DNA of 53,512 nt from Paludibacteraceae bacterium (GTDB lineage Bacteria; Bacteroidota; Bacteroidia; Bacteroidales; Paludibacteraceae): NCBI GenBank assembly GCA_017647145.1, contig JAGCLD010000009.1:1-53512 (forward strand). Direction: 5' to 3'. The notes beneath the pieces were generated by a model. The model did no database searches. It was given only the letters and a program-made list of their open reading frames with translations, and had not been told where the DNA came from. The position numbers and the translations under genes were made by a program. This document shows positions 18,816 through 27,193 of this stretch, one piece after another. Positions within the stretch are counted from its first letter, which is position 1; every line of letters starts with the position of its first letter.

Positions 18816-19688
18816 ATGAATAGAAAATTATTTACAATTGTTTTGTTCGGTATTATATTCTTGATGCCAACATTCGCTCAAGAAAGAACAATTAAACGTA
18901 TCGTAGCAATCGGTAGATTTACTAACGAAACGCAATATGGTAAAGGACTTTTTTATGACAGAGAGAATGACCCTATGCGTAAACAAGCCATGGATATTTT
19001 GTCAGCAAAGTTAGCAGCAAGTGGTAAATTTATCTTGTTAGAAAAAGATGACTTAGACGTGCTATTGTCAGAGAGTGAAGATAATCTTAGTAATATTAAG
19101 GCAGATTATGTCATCTTAGGTTCTATCACGCAATATGGTCGTAAAAATGAAGGCCAACAGAAAGTCTTTTCATCAACAAAGACACAAACTGTAGAAGCAG
19201 GTGTTAGTATTAGGTTAGTAGAAGTCGCAACACGACTTACCATTTATGCAGATGAGGCTATGGGCTTTGCAGAAACTACAAGTAAAACGACTATGGGCTT
19301 AGGTGGAACTGCCGGATTTGATGCTACTTTATCAGACAAAGCATTATCAGCAGCGATGAGTCAATTAGTTGAAAATATCATTAACAAATGTATGGATAAA
19401 CCTTGGAAGGGATATATTTTATCAAAAGAAGAGGATAATTTTGTAATTTCAGGAGGTACATCACAAGGGATTAACACAGGAGATGTCTTTAATCTCTACC
19501 TTAGAGGTAAACAAATCAAAAATCCACAATCAGGCATGATGGTAGAATTGCCAGGCAAGAAAATTGGTACCATGACTGTATTAATGTCTGTTGGCGATGT
19601 TCCCGAAAACGAAGTCTCATTCTGCACCTATGAAGGAGAGGATATTGACTTGGAGAAATTAGAAAATTATTATGTTTCAGATAAATAA
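18816..19688 (+). CDS. CsgG-family envelope protein
   Basis: 290 residues with an N-terminal signal peptide (about 1-21, ending TFAQ); there is no lipobox cysteine, unlike E. coli CsgG. The body matches the CsgG pattern: IKRIVAIGRFTNET, an ILSAKLAASGKFILLEKDDLDVLL segment and ADYVILGSITQYG. A C-terminal part with KPWKGYILSKEED, ISGGTSQGINTGDVF and GKKIGTMTVL is seen in CsgG relatives outside curli operons. First of four coupled genes ending with DUF4810 and DUF799 proteins. No curli subunits are nearby, so a curli role is unlikely; the real role is unknown. Confidence 0.85.
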   Translation: MNRKLFTIVLFGIIFLMPTFAQERTIKRIVAIGRFTNETQYGKGLFYDRENDPMRKQAMDILSAKLAASGKFILLEKDDLDVLLSESEDNLSNIKADYVILGSITQYGRKNEGQQKVFSSTKTQTVEAGVSIRLVEVATRLTIYADEAMGFAETTSKTTMGLGGTAGFDATLSDKALSAAMSQLVENIINKCMDKPWKGYILSKEEDNFVISGGTSQGINTGDVFNLYLRGKQIKNPQSGMMVELPGKKIGTMTVLMSVGDVPENEVSFCTYEGEDIDLEKLENYYVSDK

Positions 19689-20044
19689 TGTTTTGTATGA
19701 AAAGGTTAATATTTATAATGATATTAGGCATCACATTATTATCTCTCAATAGTTGTGGTGGAGTATATTCCATTGCAAGTGGGAAAGCAGATGTGGCGGA
19801 CATCTCCTTTGTGGATGAAGATGTATATGGTATTTCGGTAATTGTTGATGATAATTCCTATCAGCTTAAAACAGTCAAGGATAAAGCATATAGACGAGAT
19901 AGGAAAATTAGAAAGACAGTTGAAAACACCATCTCTCTAGCACCTGGGCAACATCAAATCATTGTCACAAATGAAGAGGGTGTTAGAATTTATGAGTACA
20001 AGATTTTTATTAGCGCAAATGAACATAAAATAATCAAATTATGA
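19688..20044 (+). CDS. Small lipoprotein of unknown function
   Basis: 118 residues from ATG 19688, which overlaps the previous stop by one base (TAATG); an alternative start is ATG 19697 (MKRLIFIMILG). The signal peptide ends in a lipobox LNSC, so it should be a lipoprotein. The mature part contains DDNSYQLKTVKDKAYRRDRKIRKTVENT and ISLAPGQHQIIV, which read like a small beta-sandwich similar to PEGA-type or carboxypeptidase-like regulatory domains. This is an impression, not an assignment. It is inserted between the CsgG-like and DUF4810 genes. Confidence 0.8.
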   Translation: MFCMKRLIFIMILGITLLSLNSCGGVYSIASGKADVADISFVDEDVYGISVIVDDNSYQLKTVKDKAYRRDRKIRKTVENTISLAPGQHQIIVTNEEGVRIYEYKIFISANEHKIIKL

Positions 20045-20499
20045 GGCAAATAAAAATTTTTTTGACACTATCCCTTATACTCATGACACTAAATAGTTGT
20101 AATGTTACTTCCACCCTGTATTATTGGGGTGGTACAACGTTTATGGAAAGTCATACCTCTAAATACGAGTCATTATCGTACGAAATGTACAAGAAGCAAA
20201 CACCAGAGGCATTATGCTCCTTGCTTTGTGTGTATGAAGATATGGTGCAATCCCCTGCCGGTCAAAGACAAGTTCCCCCTCCTGGTATTTGTGCAGAATA
20301 TGCATACTATTTGTCTCTGCCTGAGACAGCAGAAATATTTGCGACACATGCTACTGATAAGCAAAAGCGCATTTATGAAGAGTCAGACTATGCCATATTC
20401 TTTCCTCAATATGCAAAACAATTATTTGAGAAAGAAATGAGTTTGTATCCAGAATCAGTTCAATTTATTAAACCTTTGATTGAAAAACTTTTGCAATGA
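20041..20499 (+). CDS. DUF4810 lipoprotein
   Basis: 152 residues; overlaps the previous gene by ATGA. Signal peptide with lipobox LNSC (Cys about 20). The mature part begins with TSTLYYWGGTTF and carries VPPPGICAEYAYYLSL near residues 78-93, a recognisable signature of the family. DUF4810 proteins occur next to CsgG-like and DUF799 genes in Proteobacteria. Function is unknown; the arrangement suggests a protein complex at the outer membrane. Confidence 0.85.
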   Translation: MRQIKIFLTLSLILMTLNSCNVTSTLYYWGGTTFMESHTSKYESLSYEMYKKQTPEALCSLLCVYEDMVQSPAGQRQVPPPGICAEYAYYLSLPETAEIFATHATDKQKRIYEESDYAIFFPQYAKQLFEKEMSLYPESVQFIKPLIEKLLQ

Positions 20500-21185
20500 T
20501 GAAGAATGCATATTATATACTAACCATAGTTTGTTGTGTCTTATTTGCAAGTTGTTCTATGACACAACCGATTACTAGAGGAGAGCAATATGCTAAGATG
20601 TATGAGGAAAAACCTATCACATTTTTAGTGATGCCACCCATTAACAACTCTACCAATGTTGAGGCCAAAGATTTGTTATATACAAGTATATCTTACCCAT
20701 TAATCGAGAGTGGATATTATGTGCTGTCCCCTATGCTTACCATGGAGATACTCAAAAAAGAGAGCGCTTATGATGCAGAAATGTTTGTAAACAGTTCTTT
20801 AAGCATGTTCCAGAAGTACTTTGGTGCGGATGCTGTTGTTTTCTCAGAGATTAATAGCTGGACGAAAAAAGGATTTGGAATAGAAACAGACATACATTTC
20901 ATCATCAAATCTGCTCATACAAATGAGATTTTATTTGAACGCAGTTGTGACTTGTATCTTGATTTAAGTACTCAGAGTTCAGGAGGAGGATTATTTGGTG
21001 CGGCAGCTGCCATACTTTCTTCAGCTGTAAATACAGCGATTACTCAACACATCCAAGCAGCGCGCATGGCAAATCGTTATATAATTCGAGATATTCCTCG
21101 TGGAAAGTATAGTCCCGAATATATGTCAGACCACCAGACTATTGCGGGAGAAAAGGATGTTAAAGTAAGAGTAAAACCTAATTAG
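20496..21185 (+). CDS. DUF799 / GNA1162-like lipoprotein
   Basis: 229 residues; ATG overlaps the previous stop by four bases. Lipobox FASC after a short signal peptide. The pattern YEEKPITFLVMPPINNSTNVEAKDLLYTSISYPLIESGYYVLSP and FGADAVVFSEINSW is typical of DUF799, the family of the Neisseria antigen GNA1162, whose fold is related to TolB/CsgG-type N-terminal domains. A glycine/alanine-rich hydrophobic stretch (SGGGLFGAAAAILSSAVN) lies around residues 163-180. Last gene of the four; followed by a bidirectional terminator. Confidence 0.88.
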   Translation: MMKNAYYILTIVCCVLFASCSMTQPITRGEQYAKMYEEKPITFLVMPPINNSTNVEAKDLLYTSISYPLIESGYYVLSPMLTMEILKKESAYDAEMFVNSSLSMFQKYFGADAVVFSEINSWTKKGFGIETDIHFIIKSAHTNEILFERSCDLYLDLSTQSSGGGLFGAAAAILSSAVNTAITQHIQAARMANRYIIRDIPRGKYSPEYMSDHQTIAGEKDVKVRVKPN

Positions 21186-21254
21186 TAAGATAATTATCAA
21201 CATCTCTCCTCACCCTGCAGGTCATCATACTTTGAACTGCCCTAAGAATGAAGA

Positions 21255-21288
21255 GACCCCAAAAGCTTAGACAAAAACTTTTGGGGTC
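21255..21288. terminator. Bidirectional terminator between convergent genes
   Basis: An 11-bp perfect stem (GACCCCAAAAG at 21255-21265 with 21278-21288) with a 12-nt loop. It lies between the plus-strand DUF799 gene and the minus-strand DUF2027-Smr gene. The A4 and T4 tracts sit inside the stem. Confidence 0.65.
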
Positions 21289-21332
21289 ACTTCATAAGCG
21301 AGTGAACACTCTTTTTAGTTGGTCTTGGGTGG

Positions 21333-22388
21333 TTAGTGTATTGTGACCATGGTTGCGCCGAAGCCGTATTCGCGGAAGGAGGCGTCTTGGAATGTGTAGT
21401 TTTTATATTGGTGTTTCAGGGTTTTCTCGATCTCTTTGCGCAATACGCCTTCTCCTTTTCCATGAATGAACACAATTTTTCGTCCTTTTTCGTTTTTGTG
21501 TTCTGCAAGCGTTTTATGAAACACTTCCATCTGGTGGCGCAACATTTCGCCATTGCTCATGCCGGTTGTGTTGTCGAGTAATTGGTGTATGTGCAAGTCC
21601 ACTTCTAATATGCCTCCTTTGTCTTCCTGCTTTTTTCTTACAGGACCTTTCTTGCGTTCCTCTACCTCTTTGCTCAGCAAGGCTTCTTTGATTTGTTCAG
21701 GGCGTATGTGGGTGAGTTTTTCTTTTGTGGATTCTTCGTATAAATCATAGGATAATGCCGGCGTATCAAAGTATTCGCTGTCGGTGAAGCTGTGCAGTTT
21801 GTAGAATTTCACCACCGGCAGGCGCATCTCCATGTCAATTACACTCTGTACGGCATATAATTTATCTTCTTTCATGGGGATGATTTGCACTCTGATTCGT
21901 TCCCAGTCATTGAGTTCGTCTTTGCTCACCATGCAGATACATTCCTGCATGTTTGGTTCAATCATGCCGTGTGCAAGGCTTCTGCCTTTTTCTCCAGCCA
22001 TGCTCACAAGGTTGTAGTATAACATATAGTTACAGTCATTGACAATGTAGCAGTCATAGGCTGTCGATTGTAACATTTTGATGTTTTGCGGTACGAATGC
22101 CAGCACGGGCTTCAGTTGCTCTCCTTCCGGAGTTTCAATGATGTGTATGGTTTGTGGCTTAGCGGGAATTTGCTCCATGCTCTTTTCTTCTTTTGCGTTT
22201 TCCGGTTGAGGAAAACCATTTGCTTTAATGCTGTTCACCACCACACATTCTTGCGCGAGGGTTGGAATCTCAAATCCATCTTGATCTTCCACATACACCA
22301 ACTGTGTTTTCTCATCAATTCTTACCACTTTTCCTCCTCCGGTGGAGTTGAGAAAACGTATTTCGTCGCCAATTCTGATTTTTTCCAT
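21333..22388 (-). CDS. DUF2027 and Smr domain protein
   Basis: 351 residues when started at ATG 22388 (MEKIRIGDEIRFLN); the longer frame up to 22469 would overlap the thiamine pyrophosphokinase gene. The N-terminal part (about 1-65) resembles a small beta-barrel of the DUF2027 type. A middle domain follows, then a Lys/Glu-rich linker. The C-terminal Smr domain (about 265-351) has EVDLHIHQLL and the signature IHGKGEGVLRKEI. Smr domains bind or nick nucleic acid; MutS2 also carries one, but no MutS ATPase is present. It is the last gene of a three-gene minus-strand unit. Confidence 0.88.
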   Translation of the reverse strand: MEKIRIGDEIRFLNSTGGGKVVRIDEKTQLVYVEDQDGFEIPTLAQECVVVNSIKANGFPQPENAKEEKSMEQIPAKPQTIHIIETPEGEQLKPVLAFVPQNIKMLQSTAYDCYIVNDCNYMLYYNLVSMAGEKGRSLAHGMIEPNMQECICMVSKDELNDWERIRVQIIPMKEDKLYAVQSVIDMEMRLPVVKFYKLHSFTDSEYFDTPALSYDLYEESTKEKLTHIRPEQIKEALLSKEVEERKKGPVRKKQEDKGGILEVDLHIHQLLDNTTGMSNGEMLRHQMEVFHKTLAEHKNEKGRKIVFIHGKGEGVLRKEIEKTLKHQYKNYTFQDASFREYGFGATMVTIH

Positions 22389-22405
22389 ATATATATTGTT
22401 TGTTG

Positions 22406-23023
22406 TCAATAATTTATAAATACTAAATATTCTCCTTCTGCATTCACGCTCCATTCTTCTCCTGTACACTCATTGAGTGTTCCTTGCCACCAACTTGTAA
22501 AATCATATATGGGGTAGCGCAGCCCATTTGCACTCATGTTTTTGGCTGAAATGTTGAAGATAGAAACTTGTTGTCCCGCCTTGCTTTGAAAGCATCTTGA
22601 ACCTTTACAGGGTATAAACACTCCATAGTTGGTGTAACTTCTCACCTCGGCCCCGGCTTTTTGATACTCCATCAACAGACTTATGTTTCCCAACGTGTGG
22701 TCCTCGCGTTTTCCGCATGCTCCCACTATGGCAATGTGCCGTTTTTCTTGCTTCATCAGCCAATTCACAGCCTTTGTCTGGTCATTAGTCTCTTGGTCGC
22801 TCACATAGTGCACCAGATGACTATACTTTGCCTTGTTTTCCTCCGAGAGTGAATCTCCATCACCAATGATTATGTCCGGCAGCAATCCGCGGCTGATATA
22901 CTCATTGGCACCGCCATCACAACACGCCACAAAGGGAATCTCTTTCATGAGACTCAACACATCCGGGTGTTGTGGAAACTCACCATTACCTATGATTAAA
23001 GCATCAAATTTTCGCTTCTTCAT
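22406..23023 (-). CDS. Thiamine pyrophosphokinase
   Basis: Converts thiamine and ATP to thiamine pyrophosphate. The 205 residues show CDGGAN near 35, the metal-binding IIGDGDSLSEE near 52-62, QETNDQTKAVNWL and the GACGKREDHTLGNISLL loop that marks the family. Its start overlaps the end of the PnuC-type transporter gene by 20 nt, so uptake and phosphorylation are translationally coupled. Metabolic trapping of imported thiamine is the natural reading. Confidence 0.95.
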   Translation of the reverse strand: MKKRKFDALIIGNGEFPQHPDVLSLMKEIPFVACCDGGANEYISRGLLPDIIIGDGDSLSEENKAKYSHLVHYVSDQETNDQTKAVNWLMKQEKRHIAIVGACGKREDHTLGNISLLMEYQKAGAEVRSYTNYGVFIPCKGSRCFQSKAGQQVSIFNISAKNMSANGLRYPIYDFTSWWQGTLNECTGEEWSVNAEGEYLVFINY

Positions 23024-23600
23024 GCATCATCTCCTTCCATTTAATGTACCCAAAGATAGCAATAATGGCATACAAACCATATAATGCCGCCGTAAAAAAC
23101 AATCCTTTGTAACAATATAATCCCACGCTGGCCACATCCACCACAATCCACACTATCCATTGCTCCAGATACTTCCGGCTCAACATCCACATTCCAATCA
23201 CGCTCAACGCTGTAGTAAATGAATCCCATGCGGCTACATCACTATCTGTATATGTGCTTAGCACCCACCAAATCAGTCCCAATGCCACCACAAACACCCC
23301 ACTACACATCCACCAATATTTCCCTGCCATACGCGTGATGGGAAGTCCTTTTTGCCGTCCAGTTTCCTCTTGTTCTTTGGTGGACTTTTTGTCATGATAC
23401 ATCCACACAGCCCATCCATACAGTGCGGCAGCAAGGTAATAAACATTAATGCCAAAATCCGCATAGAGCCCGGCGTCGTAGTACACGAACAAATAGATGG
23501 CCGGCATCACAATGCTTGCCGCCCACAGATAAATACTCGCCCTATACTCCAACCACAAATAAATCAGCCCCACTATAGCTCCAATAATCTCTAAATACAT
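23004..23600 (-). CDS. PnuC-family vitamin transporter, probably thiamine (PnuT)
   Basis: 198 residues from ATG 23600 (MYLEIIGAIVGLIYLWLEY); the longer frame from 23630 would overlap the promoter. About seven hydrophobic segments and the paired tryptophan-rich motifs AALYGWAVWMYH and WVLSTYTDSD fit the PnuC family. Family members carry nicotinamide riboside, riboflavin or thiamine by facilitated diffusion. Overlap with thiamine pyrophosphokinase points to thiamine; this substrate is inferred from context. Confidence 0.9.
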   Translation of the reverse strand: MYLEIIGAIVGLIYLWLEYRASIYLWAASIVMPAIYLFVYYDAGLYADFGINVYYLAAALYGWAVWMYHDKKSTKEQEETGRQKGLPITRMAGKYWWMCSGVFVVALGLIWWVLSTYTDSDVAAWDSFTTALSVIGMWMLSRKYLEQWIVWIVVDVASVGLYCYKGLFFTAALYGLYAIIAIFGYIKWKEMMHEEAKI

Positions 23601-23631
23601 ACAGTTATCCACTCGGGTTAATTTGACCAAG

Positions 23632-23639
23632 CAAAGTTA
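23632..23639 (-). promoter_or_regulatory. -7 element for the thiamine uptake unit
   Basis: Read on the minus strand: TAACTTTG, about 30 nt before the ATG at 23600. No TTTG is seen at -33. The resulting leader is too short for a TPP riboswitch. Confidence 0.45.
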
Positions 23640-23790
23640 CACTAAAACACTGATATAATCACTCTCCTTTTCCATATTACTCACTTCCGCTTGATAAATA
23701 TTCCTTCCTGATTGCAACCTTCCTGAGTGTAAAGTGAGCAGTGGGCTCATCTCTCTGCACGGAAATAGTGAATGGTCAAAACTTTTTTAT

Positions 23791-23798
23791 TACCTTTG
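23791..23798 (+). promoter_or_regulatory. -7 element for sufS
   Basis: TACCTTTG matches TAnnTTTG and lies 35 nt before the ATG at 23834. The -33 region has no clear TTTG. Confidence 0.5.
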
Positions 23799-23833
23799 TG
23801 TCTCATTATAAAAACACGAAACACATTCGCAAT

Positions 23834-25054
23834 ATGACTGAGTTAGGAGAACAACTGCGTGGAGACTTTCCTTTGTTGAAACAGACTGTTTATGGCAAAC
23901 CATTAGTCTATCTGGATAATGCGGCTACTACACAAAAACCTCTCAGTGTAATCAATAAACTCACAGAGGTTTACACATCCTACAACGCCAACATCCATCG
24001 TGGTGTACACCATTTGAGTCAGGTGGCAACACAGGCTCATGAAGATGCCCGCAAGACCGTGGCTCAATTCCTCCATGCTCGTTCCGAGGAAGAAATCACC
24101 TTTACGCGTGGCACTACAGAAGCCATCAACCTTGTTGCACAATGCTATGGAGAACGTTTTGTGAACGAAGGTGACGAAATCATCGTCTCTACCCACGAAC
24201 ACCACTCCAACATTGTTCCATGGCAAATGCTCTGCCTGCGCAAGAAGGCTGTGCTTCGTGTTATTCCTCTCTTGCCTAATGGTGAGCTGGACATGCAGGC
24301 CTATTCCGCTCTGCTCAATGAACGCACGCGCATGGTGGCGGTGGCACATGTGTCTAATGTTTTGGGTGTGGTTAATCCTATAGAACAAATCATCCGGATG
24401 GCGCATGCCAATGGCACACCGGTCCTCATCGATGGCGCACAATCTGTGGCACACATCTCGGTGAATCTACAAGCGCTGGATGCCGATTTCTTTGTCTTTT
24501 CAGGACATAAGATTTATGCCCCCACCGGTATAGGTGTCCTTTATGGTAAGGCAGATTGGCTGAATGCTATGCCTCCTTATCAGGGTGGGGGAGAAATGAT
24601 TGCCAATGTCACCTTCGAAAAAACCACTTACAACCAGTTGCCCTATAAGTTTGAGGCCGGTACGCCCGACTATGCCGGCTCCATCGCCTTGGCTGAAGCC
24701 TTGCGCTATGTACAGGCCATCGGAATAGAGCGCATTGCCGAGTATGAACATCAGTTGCTGCAATATGCCGAAGAACGCCTCAGAGAGATTCCGCAAATGC
24801 GTATTCTGGCAGCTCCTGCTCACAGAAGCGGTGCTATCTCTTTTTTGCTGGGCACGCAACACCCCTATGACGTAGGAATGTTGCTCGATAAACTAGGTGT
24901 AGCTGTGCGCACAGGGCACCATTGTGCCCAGCCGCTCATCGACCACTTAGGCATTCCCGGAACCGTGCGTATATCTTTGGCTCTCTACACCACTAAACAA
25001 GACATTGATGCCTTCATCAAGGCACTCCAACAAGTAGCCGACATGCTCTTATGA
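23834..25054 (+). CDS. sufS: Cysteine desulfurase, SufS type
   Basis: PLP enzyme that takes sulfur from cysteine for Fe-S cluster and other sulfur transfers. Start is ATG 23834 (MTELGEQLRGDFPLL, 406 residues); the open frame from 23741 overlaps the promoter. The PLP lysine is Lys226 in FSGHKIYAPTG and the persulfide cysteine is Cys364 in RTGHHCAQPL, both at the positions seen in E. coli SufS. No sufBCD genes are in the window; it overlaps the next gene by four bases. Confidence 0.95.
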   Translation: MTELGEQLRGDFPLLKQTVYGKPLVYLDNAATTQKPLSVINKLTEVYTSYNANIHRGVHHLSQVATQAHEDARKTVAQFLHARSEEEITFTRGTTEAINLVAQCYGERFVNEGDEIIVSTHEHHSNIVPWQMLCLRKKAVLRVIPLLPNGELDMQAYSALLNERTRMVAVAHVSNVLGVVNPIEQIIRMAHANGTPVLIDGAQSVAHISVNLQALDADFFVFSGHKIYAPTGIGVLYGKADWLNAMPPYQGGGEMIANVTFEKTTYNQLPYKFEAGTPDYAGSIALAEALRYVQAIGIERIAEYEHQLLQYAEERLREIPQMRILAAPAHRSGAISFLLGTQHPYDVGMLLDKLGVAVRTGHHCAQPLIDHLGIPGTVRISLALYTTKQDIDAFIKALQQVADMLL

Positions 25055-26010
25055 ACAATCTGAATAAAGAAATCTATCGCCGCGTGTGCCTTTCTCACTC
25101 CGACATCCCCCTTTTTATGCAATATTGGTGGATGCAGGCAGTTACATTCAATAAAGCTTGGGATGTTTTGCTTGTCTATGACGCTCAAGGCGAGGTTATC
25201 GCAGCGATGCCCTATCTGTTGCGCAGGCGCATGGGCATGAAGTATGTCATTTGCCCTCAGCACACCCAGATCAATGGCATTTGGACCCGTAATGACCTCA
25301 CTCCTCAACAACGCCAAGAAGCCTATGACAGCCTTATCCGGCAACTTGAAGCCTTACACTTGGCCTACTACTACCAGCAATATCCTCTTTCCTCCGAAGC
25401 CCCACAATACATGCGTAGCCGTGGCTTCAAGGTCAAACAGCGATGGACCTATCGTATTGAGGATTTGACTAATCTGGATGCCGTCATCAGCAAGTTTTCC
25501 AAGAACAAAAAACGCCAACTCCAGAAGGCTCTCTCCTTGCATGCCGACTTCACGCTGTCGCCCGATGAGTTCTACACCTTCCATGAGTTTACTCTGCAGG
25601 AGAAGGGAAAAACTATCAGTTATTCACGTGACTATTTCCTGCAACTTTACAATGCCGCGCTTACGCAACAACAAGGTCAACTCATAGCCATCCGCAATGC
25701 AGAAGGCACGCTTTTGGCAGCTGTGTTTTTGGTGTGGGACCATTCTTCTTGTTATTTCCTCATTCCCGCTCATAGTTCCACCTATGCCGCCACAGGTGCT
25801 CCCGCTCTTCTGGTCTTGGAGGCTGTCAAGTGGGCTCGTTCCCACTCCCATTCCTTTGACTTTGAGGGCAGTATGATTAAGAATATCGAAAATTCCTATC
25901 GTCAATTCGGAGCACAAAAAGTCTATTATCAAAGTGTTCATCGTTATTATCAATGGATATTCCGCTTGGCTCTGCTTGTTAATGCCATAAAAAGTAGAAA
26001 AAAAAGATAA
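25051..26010 (+). CDS. FemAB-like GNAT-fold acyltransferase
   Basis: 319 residues; ATG overlaps the sufS stop (ATGA). The C-terminal half has the GNAT-type core with LIAIRNAEGTLLAAVFLVWD, the ALLVLEAVKWARSHSHSFDFEGS segment and a final NSYRQFGAQKVYY, a pattern seen in uncharacterised Bacteroidota acetyltransferases related to FemAB. The acceptor is unknown. Coupling to sufS suggests joint expression but not a proven functional link. Confidence 0.75.
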   Translation: MNNLNKEIYRRVCLSHSDIPLFMQYWWMQAVTFNKAWDVLLVYDAQGEVIAAMPYLLRRRMGMKYVICPQHTQINGIWTRNDLTPQQRQEAYDSLIRQLEALHLAYYYQQYPLSSEAPQYMRSRGFKVKQRWTYRIEDLTNLDAVISKFSKNKKRQLQKALSLHADFTLSPDEFYTFHEFTLQEKGKTISYSRDYFLQLYNAALTQQQGQLIAIRNAEGTLLAAVFLVWDHSSCYFLIPAHSSTYAATGAPALLVLEAVKWARSHSHSFDFEGSMIKNIENSYRQFGAQKVYYQSVHRYYQWIFRLALLVNAIKSRKKR

Positions 26011-26025
26011 ATAATTATGGAATTA

Positions 26026-26057
26026 TTTCTGTAATAAAAATAAAACCCATATCTTTG
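26026..26057 (+). promoter_or_regulatory. Promoter for mdh
   Basis: TTTC at 26026-26029, 20 bp, then TATCTTTG at 26050-26057. The ATG is 43 nt downstream. Confidence 0.6.
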
Positions 26058-26100
26058 CCGAGAAATTAAGACTCACAATTAACCATAAAATTATAAGAAT

Positions 26101-27042
26101 ATGTCAAAAGTAACAGTAGTAGGTGCAGGTAACGTAGGTGCTACGTGTGCTAACGTGTTGGCAGTTAATGAAGTTGCCAACGAAGTAGTATTGATCGATA
26201 TCAAAGAAGGTTTCGCTGAAGGTAAAGCAATGGACATCATGCAAACCGCTCAATTGATGGGATTTGATACAGTTGTAAAAGGTGTAACAAACGATTACGA
26301 ACAAACAGCTAACTCTGACGTAGTAGTGATTACTTCAGGTATGCCACGCAAACCGGGTATGACTCGTGAAGAGCTTATCGGTGTCAATGCAGGTATTGTT
26401 AAGTCTGTAGTTGGTAACATCCTTAAATATTCTCCTGATGCAATTCTTGTCATCGTAGCTAACCCTATGGACCCAATGGCTTACCTCACTTTGCATGCTT
26501 TCGGATTGCCACGCAACAGAGTGATTGGTATGGGTGGTGCGCTTGACGGCTCACGCTTCAAATATTTCCTCAGCCAAGCTTTGGGATGCAATGCAAACGA
26601 CGTTGAAGGTATCGTAATCGGTGGTCACGGCGACACTACTATGATTCCAGTAGCAAGCCTCGCTACATACAAAGGCATTCCTGTTTCTCAACTTCTTTCT
26701 CCTGAAAAATTAGAAGAAGTTGTTAAACAAACAATGGTGGGTGGAGCTACCCTCACCGGTCTGCTTGGCACTTCTGCATGGATGGCACCGGGTGCGGCTT
26801 CTTCTTTCTTGGTAGAATCTATCATTAAAGACCAAAAGAAGATGATTGTATGTGCTACTGCTCTCGAAGGCGAATACGGAATGAACGACATCACCATCGG
26901 TGTGCCTGTAATCATCGGACGTAATGGTATCGAACAAATCATCGAAATACCACTTAGCGAAGACGAAAAAGCTAAATTGGCTGCAAGCGAAGCAGCAGTA
27001 AGAGCTACTAACAATATCCTCAAAGAAACAGGTATTTTATAA
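26101..27042 (+). CDS. mdh: Malate dehydrogenase, NAD-dependent
   Basis: Interconverts malate and oxaloacetate; in Bacteroidales it serves the reductive branch leading to fumarate and succinate. The 313 residues show the Rossmann motif GAGNVG (8-13), the Asp at the end of strand two (LIDIKEG), ITSGMPRKPGMTRE in the active-site loop and the catalytic His176 in GGHGDTT. The length and loop are of the LDH-like malate dehydrogenase type. Monocistronic, with its own promoter and terminator. Confidence 0.96.
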   Translation: MSKVTVVGAGNVGATCANVLAVNEVANEVVLIDIKEGFAEGKAMDIMQTAQLMGFDTVVKGVTNDYEQTANSDVVVITSGMPRKPGMTREELIGVNAGIVKSVVGNILKYSPDAILVIVANPMDPMAYLTLHAFGLPRNRVIGMGGALDGSRFKYFLSQALGCNANDVEGIVIGGHGDTTMIPVASLATYKGIPVSQLLSPEKLEEVVKQTMVGGATLTGLLGTSAWMAPGAASSFLVESIIKDQKKMIVCATALEGEYGMNDITIGVPVIIGRNGIEQIIEIPLSEDEKAKLAASEAAVRATNNILKETGIL

Positions 27043-27080
27043 GAAGTATAAAACATCACTAATCATCAATAAGTTGTTTT

Positions 27081-27125
27081 GAGAAGAAATATCGCTGTGA
27101 AGCGAGATTTCTTCTCTTTTTTTTT
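27081..27125 (+). terminator. Intrinsic terminator after mdh
   Basis: A 16-bp stem with one mismatch (27081-27096 with 27101-27116), GTGA tetraloop and nine T residues (27117-27125). Confidence 0.9.
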
Positions 27126-27154
27126 GTAACGTTAACAAATTTATTCTATATTTG
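27123..27154 (+). promoter_or_regulatory. Promoter for the lipoprotein at 27194
   Basis: TTTG at 27123-27126, overlapping the mdh terminator tail, 20 bp, then TATATTTG at 27147-27154. Confidence 0.65.
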
Positions 27155-27193
27155 CCCAAAATGCTTAATATTTCTTAATAAAAACTTATCGTT

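Noticed and set aside
18816-21185. Curli biogenesis operon
   Set aside because: Only a CsgG-like protein is present; no CsgA/B-type repeats, CsgE or CsgF. DUF4810 and DUF799 partners point to a different system.
22389-22469. Upstream extension of the DUF2027-Smr gene
   Set aside because: It would overlap the end of thiamine pyrophosphokinase; the family begins at MEKIRIGD.
26009-26028. Hairpin AAATAATT/AATTATTT after the acyltransferase gene as a terminator
   Set aside because: All-A/T stem of 8 bp overlapping the stop codon, too weak to call.
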